Shown piece by piece: positions 8,672 through 17,042 of a stretch of DNA of 27,709 nt (positions are counted from its first letter, which is position 1; each line of letters starts with the position of its first letter). Below the pieces are notes generated by a model. The model saw only the letters and a list, made by a program, of their open reading frames with translations. It did not search any database and was not told the origin of the DNA. A program made the position numbers and the translations under genes. Origin of the DNA: a virus; the IMG/VR virus record IMGVR_UViG_3300008114_000262, positions 1 through 27,709 of that record; one strand, 5' to 3'.

Positions 8672-9415
8672 ATGGCAAAGACAAAAACTGTAGACAAGGT
8701 CTACAAATTATTATCAGGAAATCCGCTTTCATATAGCTTAGCTTCAAGAAATCATCCACGATTCCCTTTAATGTGGTATGATGAAGACAAACAACAAAAC
8801 AGAGCATTAAGATATGCTATAAACCAAAAATCTCCTTTTGAAGATGAACAAGATGGTAACGCTATTATGGAACCAATTATTTTTGAAGATGGTTTCTTAA
8901 GTGTTTCAAGAACTAATCCTGTATTGCAGGAGTTCTTACATTATCATCCTTTAAATGGAAAAGTGTTTGTAGAAGTTGATGAAGAAAAAGAAGCAGAAGA
9001 AGAAGTTGCAGATATGAATCTTGAAATAGATGCATTAATTGCAGCAAGAGAACTTACTATTGAACAAATAGAGACATTAACAAGAGTTATGTTTGGTAAA
9101 GACCCTTCTATTTATCCATCAGATATTCTGAAGAGAGATATTTTAGTATATGCTAAATCTGAACCAAGAGACTTTTTAAATATATTAAACGACCCTGAAC
9201 TTAAATTTCAAGCTAAAATTCATTTATTTTTTGAAAGTAAATTATTAGCATTGAGAAATAATGACAGAGAGATTTGGTTTAATACTTCTACAAATAAAAA
9301 GAAAATGTTATCAGTACCATTCGGAGAAGACCCTTATGAAATGGCAGGACATTTTCTTCAAAGTGATGAAGGATTAGATGCATTAAAAATGTTAGAAGCT
9401 ATTCTTAGTGAATAG
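8672..9415 (+). CDS. Conserved phage structural protein of unknown role (247 aa)
   Basis: A 247-aa soluble protein beginning MAKTKTVDKVYKLLSGNPLSY. The stretches LASRNHPRFPLMWYDEDK, ALRYAINQKSPFEDEQDGN and FLHYHPLNGKVF belong to a family I recall next to the capsid gene in many marine and freshwater phages. Its biochemical role is not established as far as I know. An acidic helical middle (EEKEAEEEVADM, about 105-117) leads to a helical C-terminal half with FGKDPSIYPSDILKRDILVY (137-156) and VPFGEDPYEMAGHFLQ near the end. There is no membrane segment or enzyme motif. It is isolated between two terminators and has the same leader as the scaffold gene, suggesting regulated expression separate from the tail genes. 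A capsid accessory or head-completion protein is plausible but inferred. Confidence 0.75.
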   Translation: MAKTKTVDKVYKLLSGNPLSYSLASRNHPRFPLMWYDEDKQQNRALRYAINQKSPFEDEQDGNAIMEPIIFEDGFLSVSRTNPVLQEFLHYHPLNGKVFVEVDEEKEAEEEVADMNLEIDALIAARELTIEQIETLTRVMFGKDPSIYPSDILKRDILVYAKSEPRDFLNILNDPELKFQAKIHLFFESKLLALRNNDREIWFNTSTNKKKMLSVPFGEDPYEMAGHFLQSDEGLDALKMLEAILSE

Positions 9416-9441
9416 ATAAAAATCGGGATTAGTCGAAAATT

Positions 9442-9471
9442 AGCACAGATTTATTTCTGTGCTTTTTTTTT
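9442..9471 (+). terminator. Rho-independent terminator after the 247-aa gene
   Basis: An 8-bp perfect stem, AGCACAGA (9442-9449) with TCTGTGCT (9456-9463), a 6-base loop TTTATT, and a run of nine T (9463-9471). It lies 26 bases after the stop codon and separates the head genes from the neck and tail genes. Confidence 0.9.
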
Positions 9472-9474
9472 ATG

Positions 9475-9482
9475 TATATTTG
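9475..9482 (+). promoter_or_regulatory. Putative Bacteroidota -7 promoter box for the tail operon
   Basis: TATATTTG matches TAnnTTTG and lies immediately after the terminator and 15 bases before the ATG at 9498. Transcription of the neck and tail genes would have to restart here if the terminator is efficient. No TTG element is visible at the usual spacing. Confidence 0.5.
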
Positions 9483-9497
9483 TAAAAACTATTTAAA

Positions 9498-10448
9498 ATG
9501 ATAAACGAAGTTAGAAACTCAGTATTGTCCGTTCTAAATAAGAACAACTATGGATATATTTCTCCCTCAGATTTCAATTTATTTGCACAGAATGCACAAA
9601 TGGAAATTTATGAGGAGTATTTTAGCAGTTACAATAAAGTAATAAATGCTGAAAATTCTCGTGGTTCAGGTACGGATTATGCAGATATAGAAGCTCCATT
9701 GTCAGAAACTTTAGAAACTTTTTTAGTTACTAATTACCTATCTAATGTTTCAGCAAATTCATATTCAGTTCCTTCTGTTACAACTACAGGAAACACAGCT
9801 TACTATATATTAAAATTATTATGTCGTCCAACTGTTTTAGCGTCAGGTACTAATACTGCAGTATCTGCATCTAATCTTGTTGATTCTGCAGCATCATTTT
9901 CAAGTAATACCATATCTCAAGGAGATATAGTTGTAAATACATCTACTAATACAACAGCTAAAGTTGTTTCTGTAACATCAGCTACTACTATACTTTTAGA
10001 TGCTAATATATTTTTAGCTACAAATAGAAATTATAAAATAATATCATCTGATTCAAAAGAAGCTGATAAGGTTAGTGTTGGTAAAATAACTATGTTAAAT
10101 AGTTCTCCTCTTACTCAACCAAATAATCTATATCCTTCATATACATTAGAAGGGGATAGAATTAAAATATACCCTACAACTGTAAATTCTTATGGTCAAA
10201 TTGAGGCTGTTTATTTTAGACACCCTATACCTCCAAAATGGACCTATATTACTTTAGCAAATGGAGAACCGGTATTTGACCAATCACAATCTGATTATCA
10301 AGACTTTGAGTTACCTTTAGAAGATGCTTACAAGTTAGTAACTAAAATACTTGAATATTGTGGTATGTCTATTCGTGAAACGGAAGTTACTCAATTTGGT
10401 ATGACTCAACAAGCACACGAACAACCTACATTTAGCGTTCAACAATAA
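9498..10448 (+). CDS. Neck/tail structural protein (316 aa, putative)
   Basis: A 316-aa protein opening the operon that follows the head genes. The N-terminus (MINEVRNSVLSVLNKNNYGYISPSDFNLFAQ, in part) is helical and resembles phage neck proteins that bind near the portal. A low-complexity Ser/Thr/Asn-rich beta segment at about 116-182 (ASNLVDSAASFSS, ISQGDIVVNTST, SATTILLDAN) looks like an inserted beta domain. The C-terminal part has YPSYTLEGDRIKIYPTTV, a strand pattern common in such proteins, and a final helix. No enzymatic motif, signal peptide or membrane helix is seen. Thirteen bases separate it from the next neck-type gene. A head-tail joining or tail-completion role is inferred from gene order. 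Confidence 0.6.
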   Translation: MINEVRNSVLSVLNKNNYGYISPSDFNLFAQNAQMEIYEEYFSSYNKVINAENSRGSGTDYADIEAPLSETLETFLVTNYLSNVSANSYSVPSVTTTGNTAYYILKLLCRPTVLASGTNTAVSASNLVDSAASFSSNTISQGDIVVNTSTNTTAKVVSVTSATTILLDANIFLATNRNYKIISSDSKEADKVSVGKITMLNSSPLTQPNNLYPSYTLEGDRIKIYPTTVNSYGQIEAVYFRHPIPPKWTYITLANGEPVFDQSQSDYQDFELPLEDAYKLVTKILEYCGMSIRETEVTQFGMTQQAHEQPTFSVQQ

Positions 10449-10460
10449 AATTAAAAAGAT

Positions 10461-11384
10461 ATGGCATATTTATCACAGTATGAATACTACGAAAATAATG
10501 GTATTACACCTCAAGATGCAAATTGGGGTTCTTATCAATATATTAGTCTTGAAGACATTGTAACAAATTATTTATTGATGTACTATGGAAACCATTCATT
10601 AGTAAATAATGAAGAGCGTTATAAAATTATATTTCACGCAAAACGTGCTGTTCAAGAATTAAACTATGATGCTTTTAAAGAAGTAAAAGTTTTAGAGTTA
10701 AGTGTTACAGATTCTCTTAGATTTATCTTACCTTCGGACTATGTAAATTGGGTTAGAATTTCAATGTATAAAGATGGTTGGCTTAGACCTTTGACAGAAA
10801 ATATTCAAACACTTTCTTCAAATGCTTATCTACAAGACCAACAAGGTAATATCTTATTTGACCAAAATGGAAATATATTACAACCACAATACTCTGATAT
10901 TGATTACGATAGACTTCATAAACTTAAAAAGAGTATATACCTAAATAGAGGTAATCCTTTTGATGGAATGTCAGGTTGGAATTATAATGGAAATTGGTAT
11001 TTTGAAATGGGTGTAGGAACTCATTTTGGTTTGAATACAGAAACAGCTAACTTTAACCCAACTTTTAATGTTGACAAAAAAGCAGGAGTGATAAACTTTG
11101 ATTCAAGTATGGCAGGAGAATTATGTATTCTTGAGTACATATCTGATGGTATGGAAGGGGGAGATGATTCTTTAATTAATGTGAATAAATTATTTGAAAA
11201 GTATATTTATGCTTATATTACTTATGAAATTCTTAACTCAAAATTTGGAGTTCAAGAATATATAGTGGCTCGTGCAAGAAAAGAAAAATCAGCATTGTTA
11301 AGAAACGCAAAAATAAGAATCAGTAATATTCATCCGGGAAGACTACTTATGAACTTAAGAGGAATGGATAAGATAATTAAATAA
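10461..11384 (+). CDS. Adaptor / head-tail connector-type protein (307 aa)
   Basis: A 307-aa protein with a helical N-terminal region (about 30-75) ending in IFHAKRAVQELNYDAFKEVK, followed by FILPSDYVNWVRISMYKDG (about 91-109) and RPLTENIQ. I associate these stretches with adaptor or tail-tubular-A-like proteins of podoviruses and of marine and crAss-like phages, which form the ring joining portal and nozzle. The middle contains a near-duplicated ILFDQNGNILQPQYSD segment and Gly/Asn/Trp-rich loops. The C-terminal helices (YIYAYITYEILNSK and RARKEKSALLRNAK) are typical of neck adaptors. It sits between the 316-aa protein and the nozzle gene, whose start is one base past this stop codon. The role is inferred by family resemblance and position. 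Confidence 0.7.
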   Translation: MAYLSQYEYYENNGITPQDANWGSYQYISLEDIVTNYLLMYYGNHSLVNNEERYKIIFHAKRAVQELNYDAFKEVKVLELSVTDSLRFILPSDYVNWVRISMYKDGWLRPLTENIQTLSSNAYLQDQQGNILFDQNGNILQPQYSDIDYDRLHKLKKSIYLNRGNPFDGMSGWNYNGNWYFEMGVGTHFGLNTETANFNPTFNVDKKAGVINFDSSMAGELCILEYISDGMEGGDDSLINVNKLFEKYIYAYITYEILNSKFGVQEYIVARARKEKSALLRNAKIRISNIHPGRLLMNLRGMDKIIK

Positions 11385-11385
11385 T

Positions 11386-14300
11386 ATGGCAAACATAACG
11401 AGAAATTTTATAGCAGGAAGAATGAATAAGGTCGTTGACCAACGACTACTTCCTGATGGAGAATATGTTGACGCTATGAACGTTAGAATGGGTTCTACTG
11501 AAAAATCTGAAGTAGGAGTTATTACTAATACAATGGGGAATTTACCATTAACTTCATTAGCATATATTGATGGAACTTTATTAAGTGCAAATGCAAGATG
11601 TATTGGTGCTATTGAAGATAGTGCAAATGAAACTATTTATTGGTTTGTACACGACCCTGACTTTACTATAGGAGCTACCGGTAAACTTGATTTAATAGTT
11701 TCTTTTAATATAAATACAAATATATTAACTTATCATGTAATAAGTATAAATGATGGAGATGGTGTAAATACTACTCTTAATTTCAATCCTACTTATCTTA
11801 TAACAGGAGTTAACATAATAGAAAATTTATTATTCTTTACTGATGATTATAATGCTCCACGAAAAATTGATATTACAAAAAACTACGCTAATCCTGTAGC
11901 AAATATAGACCAATTTAGTGCAGAGTCTATTCTTGTTATTAAAAGACCTCCAACTCAGTCCCCTACTGTTCAACTTATAACAACAAGTGGTCAAGAGAAT
12001 TATTTACAAGATAGATTTATTTGTTTTGCTTATAGATACGAATATGAGAACGGAGAATACTCTGCTACTTCTCAATGGTCAGATATTGCATTTATACCTA
12101 ATCCTTTTGAGTTTAGTATAAACAGTATGCTTAATGAAGGTATGACTAACTTCTGTAATACTGCAATTGTTAGTTATAATTCAGGAGGACCTTTAGTTGT
12201 TGGAATTGACTTATTATTTAAAGAGTCAAATAAGAATATTATTAAGGTTATTGAAAAACTTGATAAAGCAAATGATTTAGGTGGTGTAAATAATCAAGTT
12301 CTACAATATTCATTTAACAATAGTAAAATATTTACAGTTTTAAGTGAAGCTGAAATACTTAGACTTTATGATAATGTACCTCGTTTTGCTGAAGCCCAAA
12401 CAATTATGGGCAATAGATTGATGTATGGTAATTATGTTGAGGGATATGATTTGATTGATGGAAATGGGCAACCTGTAAAATTAGAATACGATGCTAATTT
12501 TATAACTGAAGAAATAGGATTAACTAATTTAACTGACAATACACAAACAGGAACTTATCAAATAAATGGACCATTATCTATTCCTAATTCTATAGTTTAT
12601 GTAGATTTAGCAGGAGCTAATCTTGTAGCGGGGTCTTTTATTACATTAGATATAACAATTACTCATAATTCATTTTCAGGAACACTCCCTTATCCTGCTG
12701 AAACATCAGATGATATACAGGTTACATTTAATTTTTTCTTAAATGCAAATTATTCATCTGTATATGCTATGGCTTCAAGTGTCGAGTTTCAATCGGTAGT
12801 TGGTACAGCTGCAAACATACTTCCTGTATATGACCCAACTCCGGGAGCTGAAACATCTTGTGATGGTACTACATTTACGGACAATATAAACTGTCTTTTA
12901 CCAAATAACTTAGATGCTCTACAGAAAGTAGGTAGTGGTATTACAAGTATAAACCAACCTATAAAAATAATAACAACTCCTTCAAGTACGCAAATTGGTT
13001 TTCAATTATGTGCAATGAAATATGTAGATAATCCAACTACACCAACAGGATTTGTTTATGAATACTACAGCATAACTTTTGCAGATGCTTCTTTTCAAGA
13101 AATAGGTAATCCAAAAAGTTTGCATAGTAATAGAGGTTATGAAATTGGTATTGTTTATATGGATGAGTTTAACAGGTCTTCTACAGCTTTAGTTAGTCTT
13201 AATAATGCTGTTCATATACCTTGTGGTTTTTCTGCAAATAAAAATTCAATACAAGTAACAATACCTCCTACTCAAAGAGCTCCTTATTGGGCTACTCGAT
13301 ACAAGTTTGTAATTAAGCCTGATGAAGAAAATTATGAAACTATATATTCTAATTTATTCTTTACAGACCCTGATACAAATTCAGTATGGTTTTTATTAGA
13401 AGGGGAAAATATGCAAAAGGTTGAAATTGGAGATAGACTTATAGTTAAAGCAGATAGCAATGGACCTAAATCAAATTGTGCTTATGCTACAGTTTTAGAA
13501 AAAACATCACAGGCTTCAGGATTTATAGAACCTGTAGGATATGACGTTACAGTACCTGCGGGATTATATATTAAAATCAATCCAAATAGTTTTTCTGCAG
13601 TTCTTGACCCTGATGCTATAATTAAAATACCTGCTCAAGAAGACTGTGCTCCAAAAGGAGGTAATTACTCTATATCAAGACAAACAGTAAATATAAATAG
13701 AGGTGTAGGTTTTGACCCTTTACATCCAACTTGGGCGTATGAGGATTATAGTATTCCTGCAGGAAGTATTATTACTTTAAATTTTGATTGGCATAGAGAA
13801 GGTACAGGAGGCGATTGTGAGCGTAGAGGTTATACATTTAGCAGAAGATTAACTGCTTCTGCTAATTATGACAACTTAATGGATTGGTGGAATGGAGATA
13901 ATGTTGGAGAATTATTAAATACAGGTTTTTCAAAAGACGGAAGTACAAGTTTAGAGTATATACCTACAGTTGGATATTTAAATCAAAATGATTTTAATGT
14001 AAATTATCTTCAGTTTGATAGAATTGTATCTACAAATCAATTACTTCTTCAATATTCCACAGGTAAAAGCTGTACAGGATTGGATAAACCTAATAGAAGA
14101 AAATATTGTGTAACAACAGGTATTGAAGTTCTTAGAGCGGTTGATTTAATGATATTTGAAACTGAACCTCAAGATGCTTTACCTGATGTATTTTTTGAAA
14201 ATAATTTGTCTTTTGGAATTGATTCAAATGGAAACCATTTAGGTAATGTTCAAAATCAAACTACTTCAGTTCCTGCAATAGTTGATACAGAATTTTTCAA

Positions 14301-16245
14301 TTGTTTTTCTTTTGGAAATGGAGCTGAAAGTTATAAAGTTAGAGACTCTCTTGTTGGAAGAAGTTTTAATTTTGGAGAAAGAGTTACTGCAGTAGCTGAA
14401 CAAAATTATGAAGAAGTAGATAGATTTGCAGATATTACTTATAGTGGAAATTATAACAGAGAAACTAATGTAAATAGACTTAATGAGTTTAACAAAGGTT
14501 TGTCTAATTATAAAAATTGTGAAGCTTCTTTTGGTCCTATTCAAATAATGGATGGAAGAGAAACTGATGTATTAGTTCTTCAAGAAGATAAAATATCTTA
14601 TGTATTAGCAGGAAAAAATTTACTATCTGATGCAAGTGCAGGAAATATAATTACAGCTACTCCTGAAGTATTAGGAACTCAAATAGCTCGTACTGAAAAG
14701 TATGGTATTAGTTTTAATCCTGAAAGTTATATTCAATGGGGTTACGATAGATATTTTACAGATGTTAAACGTGGAGCTGTAATTCAAATAAAAGGAGATT
14801 CAGGTCCAAGTGACCAATTAGTAGTAATATCTAACCAAAATATGAGAACTTGGTTTAGAGATGAATTTAATAAATCTTTTAATACTCAAAAACTTGGAGG
14901 TTTTGATCCTTATATGAATGAGTATGTTTTGGCTATGAACGACCAACTACTACCTGTAAATCCTCAGTGTTTAAGTTGTGGTACTTTTCAAACATTTACT
15001 CTTTCAGTGGCTCCTCCTGATACATCAAAAACATTCACATATTGTGTTGATTTAGGTCCTCTTGTAGGAACTACTGAAGTTGAATGGGTATTTACAGACA
15101 TTGAATCAGGAGCTACTTTAGATGTTGAAATTAATTATGATGGAACTGTAGTTAGTTCAGGTCCTACAGCTATTGATGGAAGTTTGTTTTTTAATAAAGA
15201 TAGTATTTCAGTTGAAACAGTTGAGATAACATTAACTTATACCGGAGATATGGTTGTATCTGTTTTAGCTAATTGTTGTGAAGCAGAACCTTTAAACATT
15301 GTTGAAGTTGTTATTACAAATAACTCTGAAGCAGGTCAAACCATTCATACACAATATAGATATACAAATGGTACTTTTGTTGGACCATTATTATCTAATT
15401 TAGTATTGTTCCAAAGTGGTACAGGTACACCGCTTGTTTCAAGATATAATATTACATCAGGCTTTGTAGGTTCAGGTGGATTCCCTCCTGAGTCAAGCAC
15501 GATGAGATTATCTACAAATAAGATAGCTCCTGATACTTATGATTTTAATATTGCACAAGATAAGTTTAAATACTTAAGAAGTAATACATTATATGCAAAT
15601 ACAAACTTAGGTATTCAAGCTATGTTAGCTGCTTCATCAACTGCAACACCAAATGCAGGTTCAAGTCCGTTGTTCTATGCAGACTTTACAGTTCCTGCAA
15701 GTACAAGTGGAATTTACTTATATTTAATTTGGGATTTAAGAGATGCTATACTTGATGAATTATGTTTTGCAGCTACAGCTATAGATGCTTGTTGTGATTG
15801 TACTTCGGGTAATTATTATTTAAATGCTTCATTTGAAAATTCAACATCTATATTTACTAATGCAAATATGACTACATTTGCAGCAAATGGATTTTATTCT
15901 GCTGATGGTATAGTTCGTCAATTAGTAGATGGTGTATTATTACCTGTTCAAACTTGCAATCCTTGTGCAGTTGAAGTAACTTTGTGCTTTGGAGAAAATG
16001 CTGATGATGTTTGTTGTTTCTGCGACACTTCTTGTACAGGGCCATACAATACATATCTTGTATCTAATCCAACTGAATCAGATGTATTGGTAGGATATTA
16101 TAATGAAAATGGATATTTCCAAGAAATTTCATTACCTTCAGAAACTGTTGATTATGAACTATGCAGTATAGGTCTTCCGACTTGTAGTAATCCATTAGTT
16201 TCAGCAACGATAGTATTTGATTCTTGCGATTGTGTAATACCTTAA
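11386..16245 (+). CDS. Tail nozzle / stabilisation protein with Cys-rich C-terminus (1619 aa)
   Basis: The N-terminus (FIAGRMNKVVDQRLLPDGEY, MNVRMGS, then VGVITNTMGN) is a pattern I associate with the gp10/gp12-like stabilisation or nozzle proteins of podoviruses and crAss-like phages, which form the end of the short tail. Beta-rich sequence with propeller-like blades fills most of the chain up to about 1190 (for example ISYVLAGKNLL, YIQWGYDRYFTD and RGAVIQIKG near 1065-1140). From about 1190 the composition changes to extracellular-looking Thr/Ser/Gly-rich beta domains with many cysteines (CLSC, CC, CCDC, CNPC, CCFCDTSC, CDC). A module beginning NYYLNAS at 1476 is repeated in the next gene. 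No signal peptide or membrane helix is seen. It is much longer than T7 gp12, so the C-terminal third is probably an added receptor-binding or decoration region. Confidence 0.75.
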   Translation: MANITRNFIAGRMNKVVDQRLLPDGEYVDAMNVRMGSTEKSEVGVITNTMGNLPLTSLAYIDGTLLSANARCIGAIEDSANETIYWFVHDPDFTIGATGKLDLIVSFNINTNILTYHVISINDGDGVNTTLNFNPTYLITGVNIIENLLFFTDDYNAPRKIDITKNYANPVANIDQFSAESILVIKRPPTQSPTVQLITTSGQENYLQDRFICFAYRYEYENGEYSATSQWSDIAFIPNPFEFSINSMLNEGMTNFCNTAIVSYNSGGPLVVGIDLLFKESNKNIIKVIEKLDKANDLGGVNNQVLQYSFNNSKIFTVLSEAEILRLYDNVPRFAEAQTIMGNRLMYGNYVEGYDLIDGNGQPVKLEYDANFITEEIGLTNLTDNTQTGTYQINGPLSIPNSIVYVDLAGANLVAGSFITLDITITHNSFSGTLPYPAETSDDIQVTFNFFLNANYSSVYAMASSVEFQSVVGTAANILPVYDPTPGAETSCDGTTFTDNINCLLPNNLDALQKVGSGITSINQPIKIITTPSSTQIGFQLCAMKYVDNPTTPTGFVYEYYSITFADASFQEIGNPKSLHSNRGYEIGIVYMDEFNRSSTALVSLNNAVHIPCGFSANKNSIQVTIPPTQRAPYWATRYKFVIKPDEENYETIYSNLFFTDPDTNSVWFLLEGENMQKVEIGDRLIVKADSNGPKSNCAYATVLEKTSQASGFIEPVGYDVTVPAGLYIKINPNSFSAVLDPDAIIKIPAQEDCAPKGGNYSISRQTVNINRGVGFDPLHPTWAYEDYSIPAGSIITLNFDWHREGTGGDCERRGYTFSRRLTASANYDNLMDWWNGDNVGELLNTGFSKDGSTSLEYIPTVGYLNQNDFNVNYLQFDRIVSTNQLLLQYSTGKSCTGLDKPNRRKYCVTTGIEVLRAVDLMIFETEPQDALPDVFFENNLSFGIDSNGNHLGNVQNQTTSVPAIVDTEFFNCFSFGNGAESYKVRDSLVGRSFNFGERVTAVAEQNYEEVDRFADITYSGNYNRETNVNRLNEFNKGLSNYKNCEASFGPIQIMDGRETDVLVLQEDKISYVLAGKNLLSDASAGNIITATPEVLGTQIARTEKYGISFNPESYIQWGYDRYFTDVKRGAVIQIKGDSGPSDQLVVISNQNMRTWFRDEFNKSFNTQKLGGFDPYMNEYVLAMNDQLLPVNPQCLSCGTFQTFTLSVAPPDTSKTFTYCVDLGPLVGTTEVEWVFTDIESGATLDVEINYDGTVVSSGPTAIDGSLFFNKDSISVETVEITLTYTGDMVVSVLANCCEAEPLNIVEVVITNNSEAGQTIHTQYRYTNGTFVGPLLSNLVLFQSGTGTPLVSRYNITSGFVGSGGFPPESSTMRLSTNKIAPDTYDFNIAQDKFKYLRSNTLYANTNLGIQAMLAASSTATPNAGSSPLFYADFTVPASTSGIYLYLIWDLRDAILDELCFAATAIDACCDCTSGNYYLNASFENSTSIFTNANMTTFAANGFYSADGIVRQLVDGVLLPVQTCNPCAVEVTLCFGENADDVCCFCDTSCTGPYNTYLVSNPTESDVLVGYYNENGYFQEISLPSETVDYELCSIGLPTCSNPLVSATIVFDSCDCVIP
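15811..15966 (+). repeat. YYL...GFY...RQ...LL...CxxC module, copy in the 1619-aa protein
   Basis: 52 codons beginning NYYLNAS and ending TCNPC, at residues 1476-1527 of the nozzle protein. They align with 16273-16431 in the next gene, with shared YYL, TS, GFY, RQ, LL and a closing CxxC pair. A more degenerate relative (NTYLVSN ... NENGYF) follows at about 16048-16200. Confidence 0.65.
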
Positions 16246-16257
16246 TTAAATTAAAAT

Positions 16258-17040
16258 ATGGCAATAAATTCAACATATTATTTAGATGCAGCTAACTTAT
16301 CATTGGCTACATCAGTTTATTTAGATGAATCATTATCTTTATTAGCTCCTGATGGATTTTATGGAAATGGAACAATAACAAGACAGCAGTCAGCAGGTAT
16401 TCTGTTGGCTTCTGCAGCTTGTCCTGATTGCGGAACTCCTTGTGGAGGAACTATATCGGCAGGTGGTAATGCAGGTATTTATCTTCTTAATTTAAATGCC
16501 GGTAGTACAGCAGGAGATATAGGAGCTATAATAGTTCAATTTAATCCTCAAAACGTGCCTGATGGAATTAAAGCTACTTATGATGGAAATGTTTATAATA
16601 CATTATGCTCTCCTACAATGGGACTACTTAAAAGTTCAGACCCTACAAGATTTACTGTATTAGGAAGTACAACAATGGTAATACCAAAGACAAGTCCTAC
16701 ACCAAATATAGTTAACTTTGAAGTAATAGGGAATTGTGGTCCTACTGCTTGGGATATAGTGATAAATTGTCCTACTTTGTTGCCTTCTTTTCAAAGTTCA
16801 TTAAAAATTAGTTCTCCAACTGTTCCTTGTGATTCAGAGTTAGTTGATACATATTATTTTGCAAGAGTTCACACTCCTGATGATGGTTATGTGGGATTGT
16901 ATGATTATGTTTTCCAAGACCCATACGGAGAGACTCCTGTAGAAGATGGATATTATCTTGTAGATAGTTTAGCACCTCCAAATCAAGTAATGAGGGTTTT
17001 AAATGGAATAGTAAGAACATTAACAACTTGTACACCATAA
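16258..17040 (+). CDS. Cys-containing tail surface protein (260 aa, putative adhesin)
   Basis: A 260-aa protein made of at least three pieces. Residues 6-58 repeat the YYL...GFY...CxxC module of the upstream nozzle protein. Residues about 70-185 form a beta domain with GAIIVQFNPQNVPDGI, an ATYDGNVYN strand, TMVIPK, and a closing GNCGPTAWDIVINCPTLLP; I recall this domain from tail proteins of flavobacterial phages. Residues 197-260 are a degenerate module copy (DTYYFARV ... VEDGYYLV ... RVLNGIV). There is no signal peptide, consistent with a virion protein rather than a host-secreted one. It starts 12 bases after the nozzle gene with an A/T-rich leader. The role is inferred: a tail-tip or fibre component that touches the host surface. 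Confidence 0.65.
   Translation: MAINSTYYLDAANLSLATSVYLDESLSLLAPDGFYGNGTITRQQSAGILLASAACPDCGTPCGGTISAGGNAGIYLLNLNAGSTAGDIGAIIVQFNPQNVPDGIKATYDGNVYNTLCSPTMGLLKSSDPTRFTVLGSTTMVIPKTSPTPNIVNFEVIGNCGPTAWDIVINCPTLLPSFQSSLKISSPTVPCDSELVDTYYFARVHTPDDGYVGLYDYVFQDPYGETPVEDGYYLVDSLAPPNQVMRVLNGIVRTLTTCTP
16273..16431 (+). repeat. YYL...GFY...RQ...LL...CxxC module, copy in the 260-aa protein
   Basis: 53 codons, TYYLDAA to CPDC, aligning without large gaps to 15811-15966. A third, weaker copy occupies about 16846-17037 at the C-terminus of the same protein. Confidence 0.65.
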
Positions 17041-17042
17041 TT

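Noticed and set aside
17028-17042. ATG at 17028 as the start of the tail protein ending at 17825
   Set aside because: It overlaps the end of the preceding gene and adds only MYTII. ATG 17043 lies two bases after that gene's stop and gives the family-like start MNYTLSYSEG.
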